Shown: piece after piece, positions 55,489-64,000 of the stretch
Layout of the letters: each line of letters begins with the position of its first letter
Numbering within the stretch: position 1 is the stretch's first letter
DNA from: Spiroplasma alleghenense
GTDB lineage: Bacteria; Bacillota_I; Bacilli_A; Mycoplasmatales; Mycoplasmataceae
NCBI RefSeq assembly: GCF_003363775.1
Contig: NZ_CP031376.1
Location: forward strand, 372,001 to 436,000
Length of the DNA: 64,000 nucleotides
Direction: 5' to 3'
Position numbers and translations under genes: made by a program
Notes under the pieces: model-generated
Databases searched by the model: none
What the model was told of the DNA's origin: nothing
Seen by the model: only the letters and a program-made list of their open reading frames with translations

Positions 55489-56580
55489 ATGAGTAAATCA
55501 GCAAAAGAAGTATTATTGGATTATCAAAAAAAGGTTAAACATATCTCAGATGATATCAATTTTTTAATCAATTCAATAAAATTAATCATAGCTTCTTGTG
55601 AAAAAATTGACAATTCAAATATTTATAAAGAGGAATTGAATAATTTACTAAAAAAATTAACTGAAAAGCAATACGATTTGAAAACAAACGCTTTAGACAA
55701 GGCAATATCAAAAGATGTTCACACAGCAACCGAAACTTTAAAAGAAATCAACGCCTACTTGAATCGACAAGTTGATGGAGTAGCTGAGATAAAGCAAATG
55801 GCATTGGCTATAAAAGAAAAGGTAATCAAGGCCGAACTCGAACAAATTAAAACAAATTTGAAAAATAACAGTTTTTCTTCATTTTCTCAAAAAATTGAAA
55901 ATATATTATCAAACATTACCGAAGCTGATAGTCATAATTACTTGAAAGACTTTATAGATAAAAATCAAAACAAATTAATTAACACCAATCAAGATAATTT
56001 GCAAGAATATCTTTTAGATGAATTAGCAAAATTTAATTCAGATCCAAAAAATATTTTTGAAAAAGTTGTAAATTCCCAAATTGAACAATTTAAAACAGAA
56101 CCTGATTTATTGTCTATAATAAATGAATCTAAATTAAAAATTTCTAAAGAAATTAGTCAAGAAAATTTATCAAGAAATATTAATAGCTTTTTGCAAGAAA
56201 CAGAGCACAAAATTGCATCTGAGGTTACTAGGAAAGAAGTTGTTATTAAAATAATAAAAGCAATAAGAGATGTTGGTTTTGTGGTTAACAAAGAAGACGT
56301 AATTAGAGCTAAAATGGGTTCAAAAGTCATGATTTTAGCACAAAAACCGACCGGAGAGACGGCTCAATTTGCTGTTGATTTGGATGGTAGCTATATTTAC
56401 AATTTTGAGGGTTATGAAGGCAAAGAACACGACTATGATTCTGATGACTTCATTCAAAAATTGCGAGAATTCGGATTAGCTACAAGTGAAGAATTTGATA
56501 AAGTTTATCGTCAACCAAGTTTTGTTGCTAAAAAAAGTCAAAGTCAGACTAACATTAATAAAAAGAAAAAATCAAACTAA
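55489..56580 (+). CDS. Coiled-coil protein with a conserved-looking C-terminal domain
   Basis: 363 aa. Residues 1-240 are helical coiled coils. Residues about 245-340 form a compact alpha/beta piece: KAIRDVGFVVNKEDVIRAKM, then VMILAQKPTGETAQFAVDLD, then YIYNFEGYEGKEHDYDSDDF. The GYEG pattern recalls DUF2997-like proteins encoded near AAA ATPases and radical-SAM enzymes in other bacteria; that is a weak resemblance by eye. A Lys/Ser-rich tail ends the protein. No Trp at all. Confidence 0.8.
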   Translation: MSKSAKEVLLDYQKKVKHISDDINFLINSIKLIIASCEKIDNSNIYKEELNNLLKKLTEKQYDLKTNALDKAISKDVHTATETLKEINAYLNRQVDGVAEIKQMALAIKEKVIKAELEQIKTNLKNNSFSSFSQKIENILSNITEADSHNYLKDFIDKNQNKLINTNQDNLQEYLLDELAKFNSDPKNIFEKVVNSQIEQFKTEPDLLSIINESKLKISKEISQENLSRNINSFLQETEHKIASEVTRKEVVIKIIKAIRDVGFVVNKEDVIRAKMGSKVMILAQKPTGETAQFAVDLDGSYIYNFEGYEGKEHDYDSDDFIQKLREFGLATSEEFDKVYRQPSFVAKKSQSQTNINKKKKSN

Positions 56581-56589
56581 GGAGATCTT

Positions 56590-58395
56590 ATGAGTACAAG
56601 AAACCAATTCATACAACTAGAAAATATTTTGGGTATCAAAAAAATAATTATTATTGAGGGAAATGTTGATGACATATATCTTGATAATAATAACTTTGTA
56701 AACATTCACAAAAAAATAAGATCAATTTTAGAATCAAAAAAAATTGACAGTAAAATATTTTGAGATAAAATTGATGGTCTAAAGGGTCAGGGGATAAAGG
56801 ATTTGATTTTAATGCCTGAAAAAGAAAAGATAGAAGGAGAATCCTATGATGAAATTGATGAATTGTTTTCTAATAAGCCAGAAAACGACCAAAAGGACCC
56901 TAATTTTAAAAAACCAGAGAATTTCTTTGCATTAGTAAGAAGAAATTTAAATCGAGATGATGATAAAAAAATAGTCTTTGTCTTAGACTATTCTGATTTC
57001 ATTTTTAATGATACACAGCTCCTTGAAGAAGATCGTAATAACTTAATTAGTTTGAGTAAAACTTTAAAGGAAAACCAATTCAGAATTTCGCGAGTTTCAA
57101 AAACAGAATCTTCACTAATTTTGATTACCAAACAATTATCTCAGCTACCACCAAGACTATATTTGAACAATCCAGAAGTAACCACTCTCACATTGCCAAA
57201 ACCAAATCGTGATGAAAGAAAAAGTTTTATTGCTTCTATCAAAAATCAAATTCAAGTAACAGATTCTGATGATAAAAACTTTTTAGAGAATTTAACCGAC
57301 ACCTTTGAGGGCTGAACTCTCAAGGAAGTTTTGCAATTCGCAAAATTCACAAATAATAATGAAATGCTATCATTTGAAAAATCTCTTAATAAATACAAAT
57401 ATGGAGATAAAGATTCACCATGAGAAGACTTGAATTATGAAAAGTTATCAAATTTAAAAAATGAATTAAAATCAAGGGTTATTGGCCAAGATTCAGCGAT
57501 TGATAAGGTGGCAAATGTAATATATAAAGCTTACACCGGTCTTTCTGGAGTTGCTTACTCAGCTAAAAAAACAAAGCCAAAGGGAACTCTTTTTTTTGTT
57601 GGCCCTACTGGAGTTGGTAAAACTGAGCTAGCAAAAGCAATTGCTAAATTTGTTTTTAATGATGAAGCTAATCTAATAAGATTTGATATGTCCGAATATT
57701 CTCAATCAAATAGCGATCAAAAACTAATAGGAGCTCCACCGGGTTATGTAGGTTTTGAAGGGGGCGGGCAGTTAACAAATGCAGTTAAACAAAAACCATT
57801 TTCAGTTATTTTATTCGACGAAATTGAAAAGGCGGATTCTAGTATTTTTGATAAGTTTTTACAAATCTTAGAAGATGGTCGTTTAACAGATAACACTGGC
57901 CAAACTGTTAGTTTTACAGATTCGATAATTATTTTTACATCAAACATTGGTTCTGCCCATGTAACTGCTTCTAGCAGTCCTGAAGTTGTTTCAAAGCAGT
58001 TTATGAAATTTGTAGAGGATTTCTTTACCCAGGATTTGGGAAGACCTGAACTATTGGGTCGATTCGGAAATAACATAATACCTTTTAATTTCATTACCGA
58101 TGAGAAAATAAAATCAAAAATTATCAGACAGAAATTAAAACCGATTCAAATGGCTGTTTATGAGAAATTTCATATTCAAGTCCATGTTGATATCACAGAT
58201 CAACTAATTGCAATTATTCTTAAAGAAGCAAACGAACAACGTGGGGGAAGGGATATCCTAAACGCCTTGGAAAAACAATTCGTAGATCCGCTCTCATTAT
58301 TTATTTTTGAAAACCAAAGTACTTTAAAACCGGGAACTAAAATTAACGCAGTTATAAACCAAAATGAAATAAATTTTGTTGTTAAAGTTGGCTAA
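56590..58395 (+). CDS. ClpB-like AAA+ protein with a degenerate first AAA domain
   Basis: 601 aa. Residues 1-270 look like an AAA module with no Walker A; only a Walker B-like IVFVLDYSDF and a sensor-like SLILITKQL remain. Residues 280-560 are a Clp/Hsp100 D2-type module: VIGQDSAIDKVA, Walker A GPTGVGKT (338-345), IGAPPGYVGFEGGG pore loop, Walker B ILFDEIEKAD with Asp410-Glu411, sensor FTSNIG, arginine-finger region LGRPELLGRF and sensor 2 GGRD. It lacks the ClpB N-domain and middle domain and the ClpP-binding loop. Starts 9 nt after the previous gene with AAGGAG. Confidence 0.9.
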
Positions 58396-58993
58396 TTTAA
58401 ATATAAATAATTTTGTTTCCCAAACTTTGATCGAAGGACCAGGTAAAAGATTTGCGGTTTGATTCCAAGGATGTTCAATTGGGTGTAGAAATTGCAGCAA
58501 TCAAGAAATGTTAAGTTTTGAGAAGAGAATGTTTTTGCCAGTATCTTTATTAATTGAAAAAATTAAGGAATCAAAAGAAAAATTTGGTATTTTGGGTCTC
58601 ACTATTCTTGGGGGTGAGCCCTTTTTGCAACCCGATGGGTTACTAGAATTAGTAGAAGAAACTAAAAAGTTAGGACTAAATATCATAATCTTTTCAGGAT
58701 TTCTATATGAAAATTTAGAAAAACAATTTTTTGAAATTTTGGCCCATATTGATTTGCTAATTGATGGGCCATTTATATCCTCAAAACTGGATAAAAATCG
58801 TCGCCTAATTGGTAGTACTAATCAAAGAATAATAAAAATTAGTGATTGTTTTGAAAATGAAGACTATTTTGAAAAACCTGTTTGAGAAGTTGATATTCAT
58901 ATCAATAATTCAATTGCAACAGTTAACGGGGATGGATCAATTTTGGATGATGCAGACGGAAAGAATATATTCAATATAGAAAAAAACAAATAG
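58388..58993 (+). CDS. Small radical-SAM protein (activase-like)
   Basis: 201 aa with the CxxxCxxC cluster motif Cys29-Cys33-Cys36 (GCSIGCRNC), GEP-type motif LGGEPFLQP for SAM, and LLIDGPF. The GPGKRFAVWFQGC lead-in is shared by NrdG-like activases. No nrdD or pflB partner lies in the window, so the target is unknown and is most simply a protein of the same unit. Start is probably TTG 58388, inside the end of the AAA gene with no clear Shine-Dalgarno (coupled). The last residue block is charged. TGA at 58460 and 58883 are Trp. Confidence 0.85.
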
Positions 58994-59000
58994 TATGCAA

Positions 59001-59037
59001 TAAAATACCACTTTTTTACAAAAAGAGTGGTATTTTT
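59001..59037 (+). terminator. Terminator of the five-gene unit
   Basis: Stem AAAATACCACT (59001-59011) / AGTGGTATTTT (59025-59035), extended by A-T pairs inside; T tract. Confidence 0.88.
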
Positions 59038-59116
59038 TAAATTAAGAAATATAATATTTTTAGATTTTAGATTACAAACCATATTAAATTAAATAAACAG
59101 AGGAGAAGGTGTCACC

Positions 59117-59605
59117 ATAAAACACAAGATAAAGATTTTGGCTCCGATTGATGGATTTATTACAAATCAATCTTTTGAACTTATTATGAATTTAGACAAA
59201 AAAATTGCAATTATTAGAATTCGTCCTGATTCAGAAACTATTTATCCACCAATTCAAGAATCAAAACTAAACTATTATCCAGAAAAACAGAAAATATCAT
59301 TCACTGCTTTACGTAGTTTAGCTGAAATTAACTTATTAACAAATAAAACAAACTGTGATTTAATCGTAAGTCACAAATTTGAAGAAATTATCACAAACTT
59401 TCAACAAATTGCAAAAATTGATTTAAATTACTTCACCAAAAATGAGGGTACAGTTGATTTAGAGTTTATAATGAATCCAAAATGAGATTTAACTCTCAAA
59501 AAATCAAACCGAATTGTCGCTCATGGCGATTTAATTGCGGAATGATCTTATGAATCTCCGACAAAAAAAGAGCGTTCAGATTCGCAAAAATACGATTTTG
59601 ACTAA
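59117..59605 (+). CDS. EIIA-Glc-like protein with apparent AUA start
   Basis: 162 aa if started at ATA 59117. The opening KIKILAPIDGFI and the late VAHGDLIAEW match the start and end of the glucose-type EIIA fold, but the phospho-His motif HIG is not preserved, so it may not carry phosphate. No ATG, GTG or TTG lies in frame before TTG 59138, and GAGGAGAAGG sits about 10 nt upstream of ATA, so AUA is the likely start. TGA at 59483 and 59540 are Trp. It is a single gene between a terminator and the tRNA promoter. Confidence 0.68.
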
Positions 59606-59631
59606 AAAATAGCAAAAATAATTAAAAAATG

Positions 59632-59660
59632 TTGAAAAAGTTTTTTAATTAACATATAAT
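59632..59660 (+). promoter_or_regulatory. Promoter of tRNA-Ile
   Basis: -35 TTGAAA (59632-59637), 17-nt spacer, -10 TATAAT (59655-59660): near-consensus. Confidence 0.8.
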
Positions 59661-59673
59661 TGTAAATGGTTTT

Positions 59674-59750
<77 letters not shown>

Positions 59751-59808
59751 TTTAGAGAATTATGTATCGCCAAATTGGTGATATTTTTTATTTTGAAAGG
59801 GGCAAAAA

Positions 59809-61512
59809 ATGGACACTAATTTAAAATCAATTAAAAAGCAAAAGTTTTTTGCCTCAAAAGGCTGATATGCTGCCGCTTTTGGAATTATCATTTGAGCAAT
59901 ATTTCAAGAAATTATTATGGCATCAACAGACATTGTTGATAATATTTTTGTTAATTTTATTAGGGATTTACCTGGTTTAAAAGATTTGAATAATGATATT
60001 ACAAATTCAAATTGATCTTTATTGACAAAGGAGCAACTGAAGGCGGCCCGATTAACTGATTATTTTCAGGACGGGATGTTCTACTCAGCTGGTCAACTCT
60101 CGGTTAATGGGGTAGCTGCAAGTAATCAAATCTATATTTTAATGTATACAATATTATCTGGTTTTTGTTATGGAGCAGGAATTTATTCAGCCCAATATTT
60201 TGGGTCAGGTAATTATGAAAAACTACGCCAAATTACAACCTTAAAATTTTATGTCGCTTTAATCGTAACGGTGTTTTTTGCCTTATTAGGAATCAAGGGA
60301 ATAACTCACCATCTAATCTGGTTTACAACTGGAGTCCCTTTGGCAGAAAAGCCAGAATTTTATTTAACAAATGCAAGTACCACAGAAGAAATTCAACAAT
60401 GATTTAGTTACTTCCAGTATGAGGCTGCTAAAATTTCAACTCAACAAGGTGAGCAATACTACCGTATTGTTTCATCCAGTTATCTACTTTTATCAATTAA
60501 TCAGACTGCCATTACTTCTTTAAGAGAAACAAGAAGACCGTTTTATTCATTTTGAATGTCTGTGATTTCGCTAGTAACGAATTGCATTTTAAATGTGTTC
60601 TTAACTGCTCCTAGTTTTTTAGGAGAATTTCAAGGTCTTGGAGTCTTGGGATGTGCTTGAGCTACTTTTACTTCAAGATGTATTCAATCAATATTTATTG
60701 TAACTCTTTGTGCAATTAAACGTTTTGAGTTCATTCCAAATTCTCAAAGCTTTATTATTCAGGGGAAAATACTAAAAAATTCTCTAGGAAAAGCAATGCC
60801 TATTGTGATGAATGAGTTATTTGCTGCAACTAGTTTGATTTTACAAATCAAATTACGCGCAAGCTACTCGGTTGAGGCTTTAACGGCAAATGCGATTTAT
60901 AGTACGATTGTAATGTCATTCTTTTGACCGCTATACCATGGAATGAATGCTGGGATTTCAGCCTTTGTTGGTAACGAATTGGGGGCAAATCGCCTAAATG
61001 AAGCCCAATACAATGCTAAGCATTTAATGTTTATGTCATTGGGAATTGGACTCGCTTTTGGGGTAATTTTATCAATTGCCTCCCCATGAATTCCGGGATT
61101 AATTTTTACTTCATCAAATGCAGAAGCTCAAAGAATAGCTCACTTCATGCTTTTATTCTACGGAATATTCTATCCGCTAATCACTATATCAAATGCTTGT
61201 TATTCAACCCTAAGGACTGGGGGAGCTGTTTGAAATGCATTTATAATGGATGGACTATTTACTTGAGTAATTCAGATTCCGCTCCTAGCAACGCTAATAA
61301 CTTTAAATTCAAACGGGACAATAATTTTAGATATTATTTGAATGCAGTTGGCTTTAATGTCAACAGAAATTATTAAGGTATTCTGAGCTTACTATAATTA
61401 CTCGAAAAAACGTTGGGTAAAAAATTTGACAATTGATTTGGCAAAAATTGGTTTTAAAGAAGAACAAAAAACTATTGCAAATAAAAAATCCGCCAAAAAA
61501 GTTAATAGTTAA
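59809..61512 (+). CDS. MATE-family efflux transporter
   Basis: 567 aa, about 100 longer than usual. Twelve membrane segments in two halves: SAQYFGSGNYEKLRQ after segment 2 and FVGNELGANRLNEAQYNAK in the second half are the paired MATE signatures. Extra length sits in the first external loop (about residues 48-100) and another loop near 170-215. The family extrudes drugs or metabolites by Na+ or H+ antiport. The RBS AAAGGGG follows the tRNA, with possible read-through. Many Trp are TGA. Confidence 0.9.
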
Positions 61513-61530
61513 ATTTATTTAAAATTAACA

Positions 61531-61568
61531 AAAAATCTTATTATCAGTAATGATTTTAAGATTTTTTT
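61531..61568 (+). terminator. Terminator after the MATE gene
   Basis: Stem AAAAATCTTA (61531-61540) / TAAGATTTTT (61557-61566) with a 16-nt loop and T tract. Confidence 0.75.
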
Positions 61569-61605
61569 TATGTTAAAATTATTGAAATTAGAAATGAGTG
61601 TAATT

Positions 61606-64000
61606 ATGGATTTTTCGCATAAAGCAGTAGAAAAAAAATGACAAAAATTTTGAGAACAAAATCAAACTTTTAAAACTACAAATAATAATGACAAAAAGGC
61701 TTATATTTTAGATATGTTTCCTTATCCATCTGGAGCGGGATTACATGTTGGACATCCCCGAGGCTATACCGCAACAGATATTATATCTAGAATGCGTCGT
61801 ATGCAAGGTTATGATGTGCTTCACCCAATCGGATGAGATGCCTTTGGTTTACCAGCTGAACAATATGCATTAAAAACTGGAAATGATCCTAGAGAATTTA
61901 CAAGCCAAAATATTAAAGTTTTTAAAAAGCAATTGCAGACTTTGGGATTTAGTTTTGATTACAACAAAGAGATTAACACTTCTGATCCAAATTACTACAA
62001 AATTACTCAGTGGATTTTTCAAAAGATGTACGAAAATGGATTAGCCGAAACTCGAGAAGCTGACGTTAATTGATGTGAGGAATTGGGGACAGTTTTAGCC
62101 AACGAAGAAGTTCTTAACCAAAACGGTAAAATGGTTTCTGAAGTTGGGGGATTTCCTGTTATTAAAAAACCGATGAAACAATGAGTGTTGAAAATCACCA
62201 AATATGCCGATCGCCTACTTGAGGGGTTGGATAAATTGGACTGACCAAGCTCGGTGAAAGAATTGCAAAAAAACTGAATTGGTAAATCAGAGGGACTAGA
62301 AATTAAATTTCAAGTAAAATCAAGTTCAGATCATATCAACGTTTTTACAACAAGAGGGGACACAATATTCGGGGTTTCTTACTTAGTATTAGCACCAGAA
62401 CATAATCAAGTTCTAAAAATAACTACAGACCAACAAAAAAAAGCCGTAGAACAATATATTCAAGAAACTAGAACCAAAACCGATATAGATCGCCAAGATG
62501 ACTCAAAACCTAAAACGGGTGTCTTTACTGGAGCTTTTGGAATTAATCCAGTTAATCAAGAATTATTACCGATTTATATAGCAGATTATGTTTTAAAAGA
62601 CTATGGTTCAGGCGCTGTCATGGCGGTTCCAGCTCATGATCCTCGAGATTGAGAGTTTGCTCAAAAATATCAATTACCTATTAAATTTGTTCAACAATCT
62701 AAAACAAATGATAAGCCATTTGTTGGAGAAAGTCCTTTAATTAATTCAGATTTCTTAAATAAATTAAATCCTAAAAAGGCTCTTGAAGTAATTGCCAAAC
62801 ATCTCAAAGATAAAAAAATTGCTGAAAGTAAAATAAACTTCAAACTAAGAGATTGACTTTTCTCTCGTCAAAGATTTTATGGAGAACCATTCCCATTATT
62901 ATTTTTAGAAGATGGCTCAATTGCATTAGTTCCTGAAAGCGAGCTACCAGTTCAATTACCAAAGATTGATTACATTAAACCAAGTGGAACCGGAGAGTCT
63001 CCTCTGGTTAATGCAAAAGAGTGAGTTAATACCACTTTTAATGGCAAACAGGCACGTCGTGAGACCAATACAATGCCTCAGTGAGCCGGAAGTTGTTGAT
63101 ATTACTTGGCCTACATTCTAACTACTAGTCCTAATAATTTTGTAGAAATTAATAGTAAAGAAGCGTTTGAACTATTTAGAAAATGACTGCCAGTTGATTT
63201 ATATATTGGCGGTCAAGAACATGCTGTTTTACATTTACTTTATGCTAGATTTTGACATCAGGTTTTATTTGATTTAAAAATTGTTCCAACTGCAGAGCCA
63301 TTTCAAAAACTTTTAAACCAAGGAATGATTCTTGGGGAAAATGGTGAAAAAATGTCTAAATCAAAAGGAAACGTTATTAATCCAGATGAAATAGTGGATT
63401 CTCACGGAGCAGACACTCTTAGAGTTTATGAGATGTTTATGGGACCAATTGATGCAGCTCTTCCTTGAAGCTTTAAGGGATTAGATGGTTCAAGAAAATG
63501 ACTTGATCGAGTATATCGATTAATTGCTAAAAAAACGATTAATGCCAAAAATAATAAAAATCTAGATTTCATTTATAACGAAACAGTTGCTAAGGTTTCT
63601 CAAATGATTGAGGATATGAAGTATAATACTGCAATTTCTCAAATGATGGTTTTTGTTAATGCTGCAAATAAGGAGGATGAAATTTACAAACCATATGCTG
63701 AAGGTTTTGTTCAATTACTATCACCATTTGCTCCACACTTAGCAGAAGAATTATGAGAATTGTTAGGTCATAAAGAATCTATTTCTTCATCTAAATGACC
63801 ACAAAGTGATGCTACAAAGATGCAAAAAAATACTAGCATTATTGCCATACAGATTAATGGTAAACTTCGTGCAACTATTGAGGTTGAATTAGGAACTAGC
63901 GAACAAGAATTATTAAAAAAAGCCAAGTCTGAGGAAAACATTGTAAGTCACTTAAAAGATAAACAAATTTTAAAAGAAATTGTTGTTGTTGATAAAATTG
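61606..64000 (+). CDS. leuS: Leucyl-tRNA synthetase (3' end beyond window)
   Basis: Class I synthetase; 798 codons visible of about 805, so only a few residues are missing. HIGH motif as HVGH in [25 protein letters not shown] intact in [15 protein letters not shown]. The CP1 editing domain carries the Thr-rich TRGDTIFGV and the Asp of [12 protein letters not shown]. Many Trp are TGA. ATG 61606 has only a weak purine-rich GAAATGAG upstream. Confidence 0.96.

Noticed and set aside
57744-58094. 116-codon minus-strand ORF opposite the AAA+ gene
   Set aside because: Antisense shadow of a conserved ATPase domain.
49403-58993. Prophage or transposon origin for the five-gene unit
   Set aside because: No integrase, transposase, terminal repeats or tRNA-junction duplication seen; the tRNA-Ile nearby is intact and lies outside with its own promoter.
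61086-61376. 96-codon ORF within the MATE gene
   Set aside because: Different frame inside a strongly supported transporter; no RBS.

Overview
The window comes from a low-GC mollicute that reads UGA as tryptophan (genetic code 4). Nearly every long gene is interrupted by in-frame TGA where the protein family has Trp, and stops are only TAA or TAG. The proteins (fructose-type PTS, RpiR regulators, lipoproteins with a Cys24 lipobox, the S10-spc-alpha ribosomal block, the ECF module) fit the Spiroplasma/Entomoplasma/Mesoplasma group; the exact genus is inference. All coordinates below are for full code-4 reading frames.

Layout. (1) 1-9188, sugar uptake: the 3' part of a GH38 alpha-mannosidase gene, a fused PTS EIIABC and an RpiR regulator; then a second RpiR regulator with a palindromic promoter, a lipoprotein, PTS EIIBC and a separate EIIA. 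(2) 9239-17948, mixed housekeeping: leucyl aminopeptidase (minus), a small orphan, oligoendopeptidase F, a membrane-anchored J-domain protein, a DUF3137-like membrane protein, a minus-strand block (HAD phosphatase, an apparently cysteine-less peroxiredoxin-like protein, a peroxiredoxin) and an ABC ATPase/permease pair. (3) 18041-24415: alaS, a polytopic membrane protein, an ABC exporter half-transporter and a small anchored protein. (4) 24416-25042: a gene-free stretch that appears to encode a structured RNA of about 390 nt with its own promoter and terminator, then the S10 promoter and leader. (5) 25043-41450: the S10-spc-alpha block from rpsJ to rplQ including secY, adk, map, infA and rpoA. 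rpmD is absent, L3 has a repeat tail, and L29 is 655 aa instead of about 65. (6) 41514-47093: membrane protein, ecfA1, ecfA2, ecfT, truA, rplM, rpsI. (7) 47239-49215: a large lipoprotein. (8) 49403-58993: a tightly packed five-gene unit, namely a Upf1-like SF1 helicase, a 739-aa orphan, a 363-aa coiled-coil protein, a ClpB-like AAA+ protein and a small radical-SAM protein. (9) 59117-64000: an EIIA-Glc-like protein with an apparent AUA start, tRNA-Ile(GAT), a MATE transporter and leuS, which runs off the end.

How it works together. Regions 1 and 2 import and phosphorylate sugars and degrade peptides. Region 5 builds ribosomes and the membrane insertion pore. Region 6 energises vitamin uptake. 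Region 8 is the best candidate for an undescribed system: an RNA or DNA helicase, an AAA+ remodeller and a radical-SAM enzyme co-transcribed with two proteins I do not recognise. The other strong novelty candidates are the structured RNA at 24483-24875 and the giant repeat-bearing L29.
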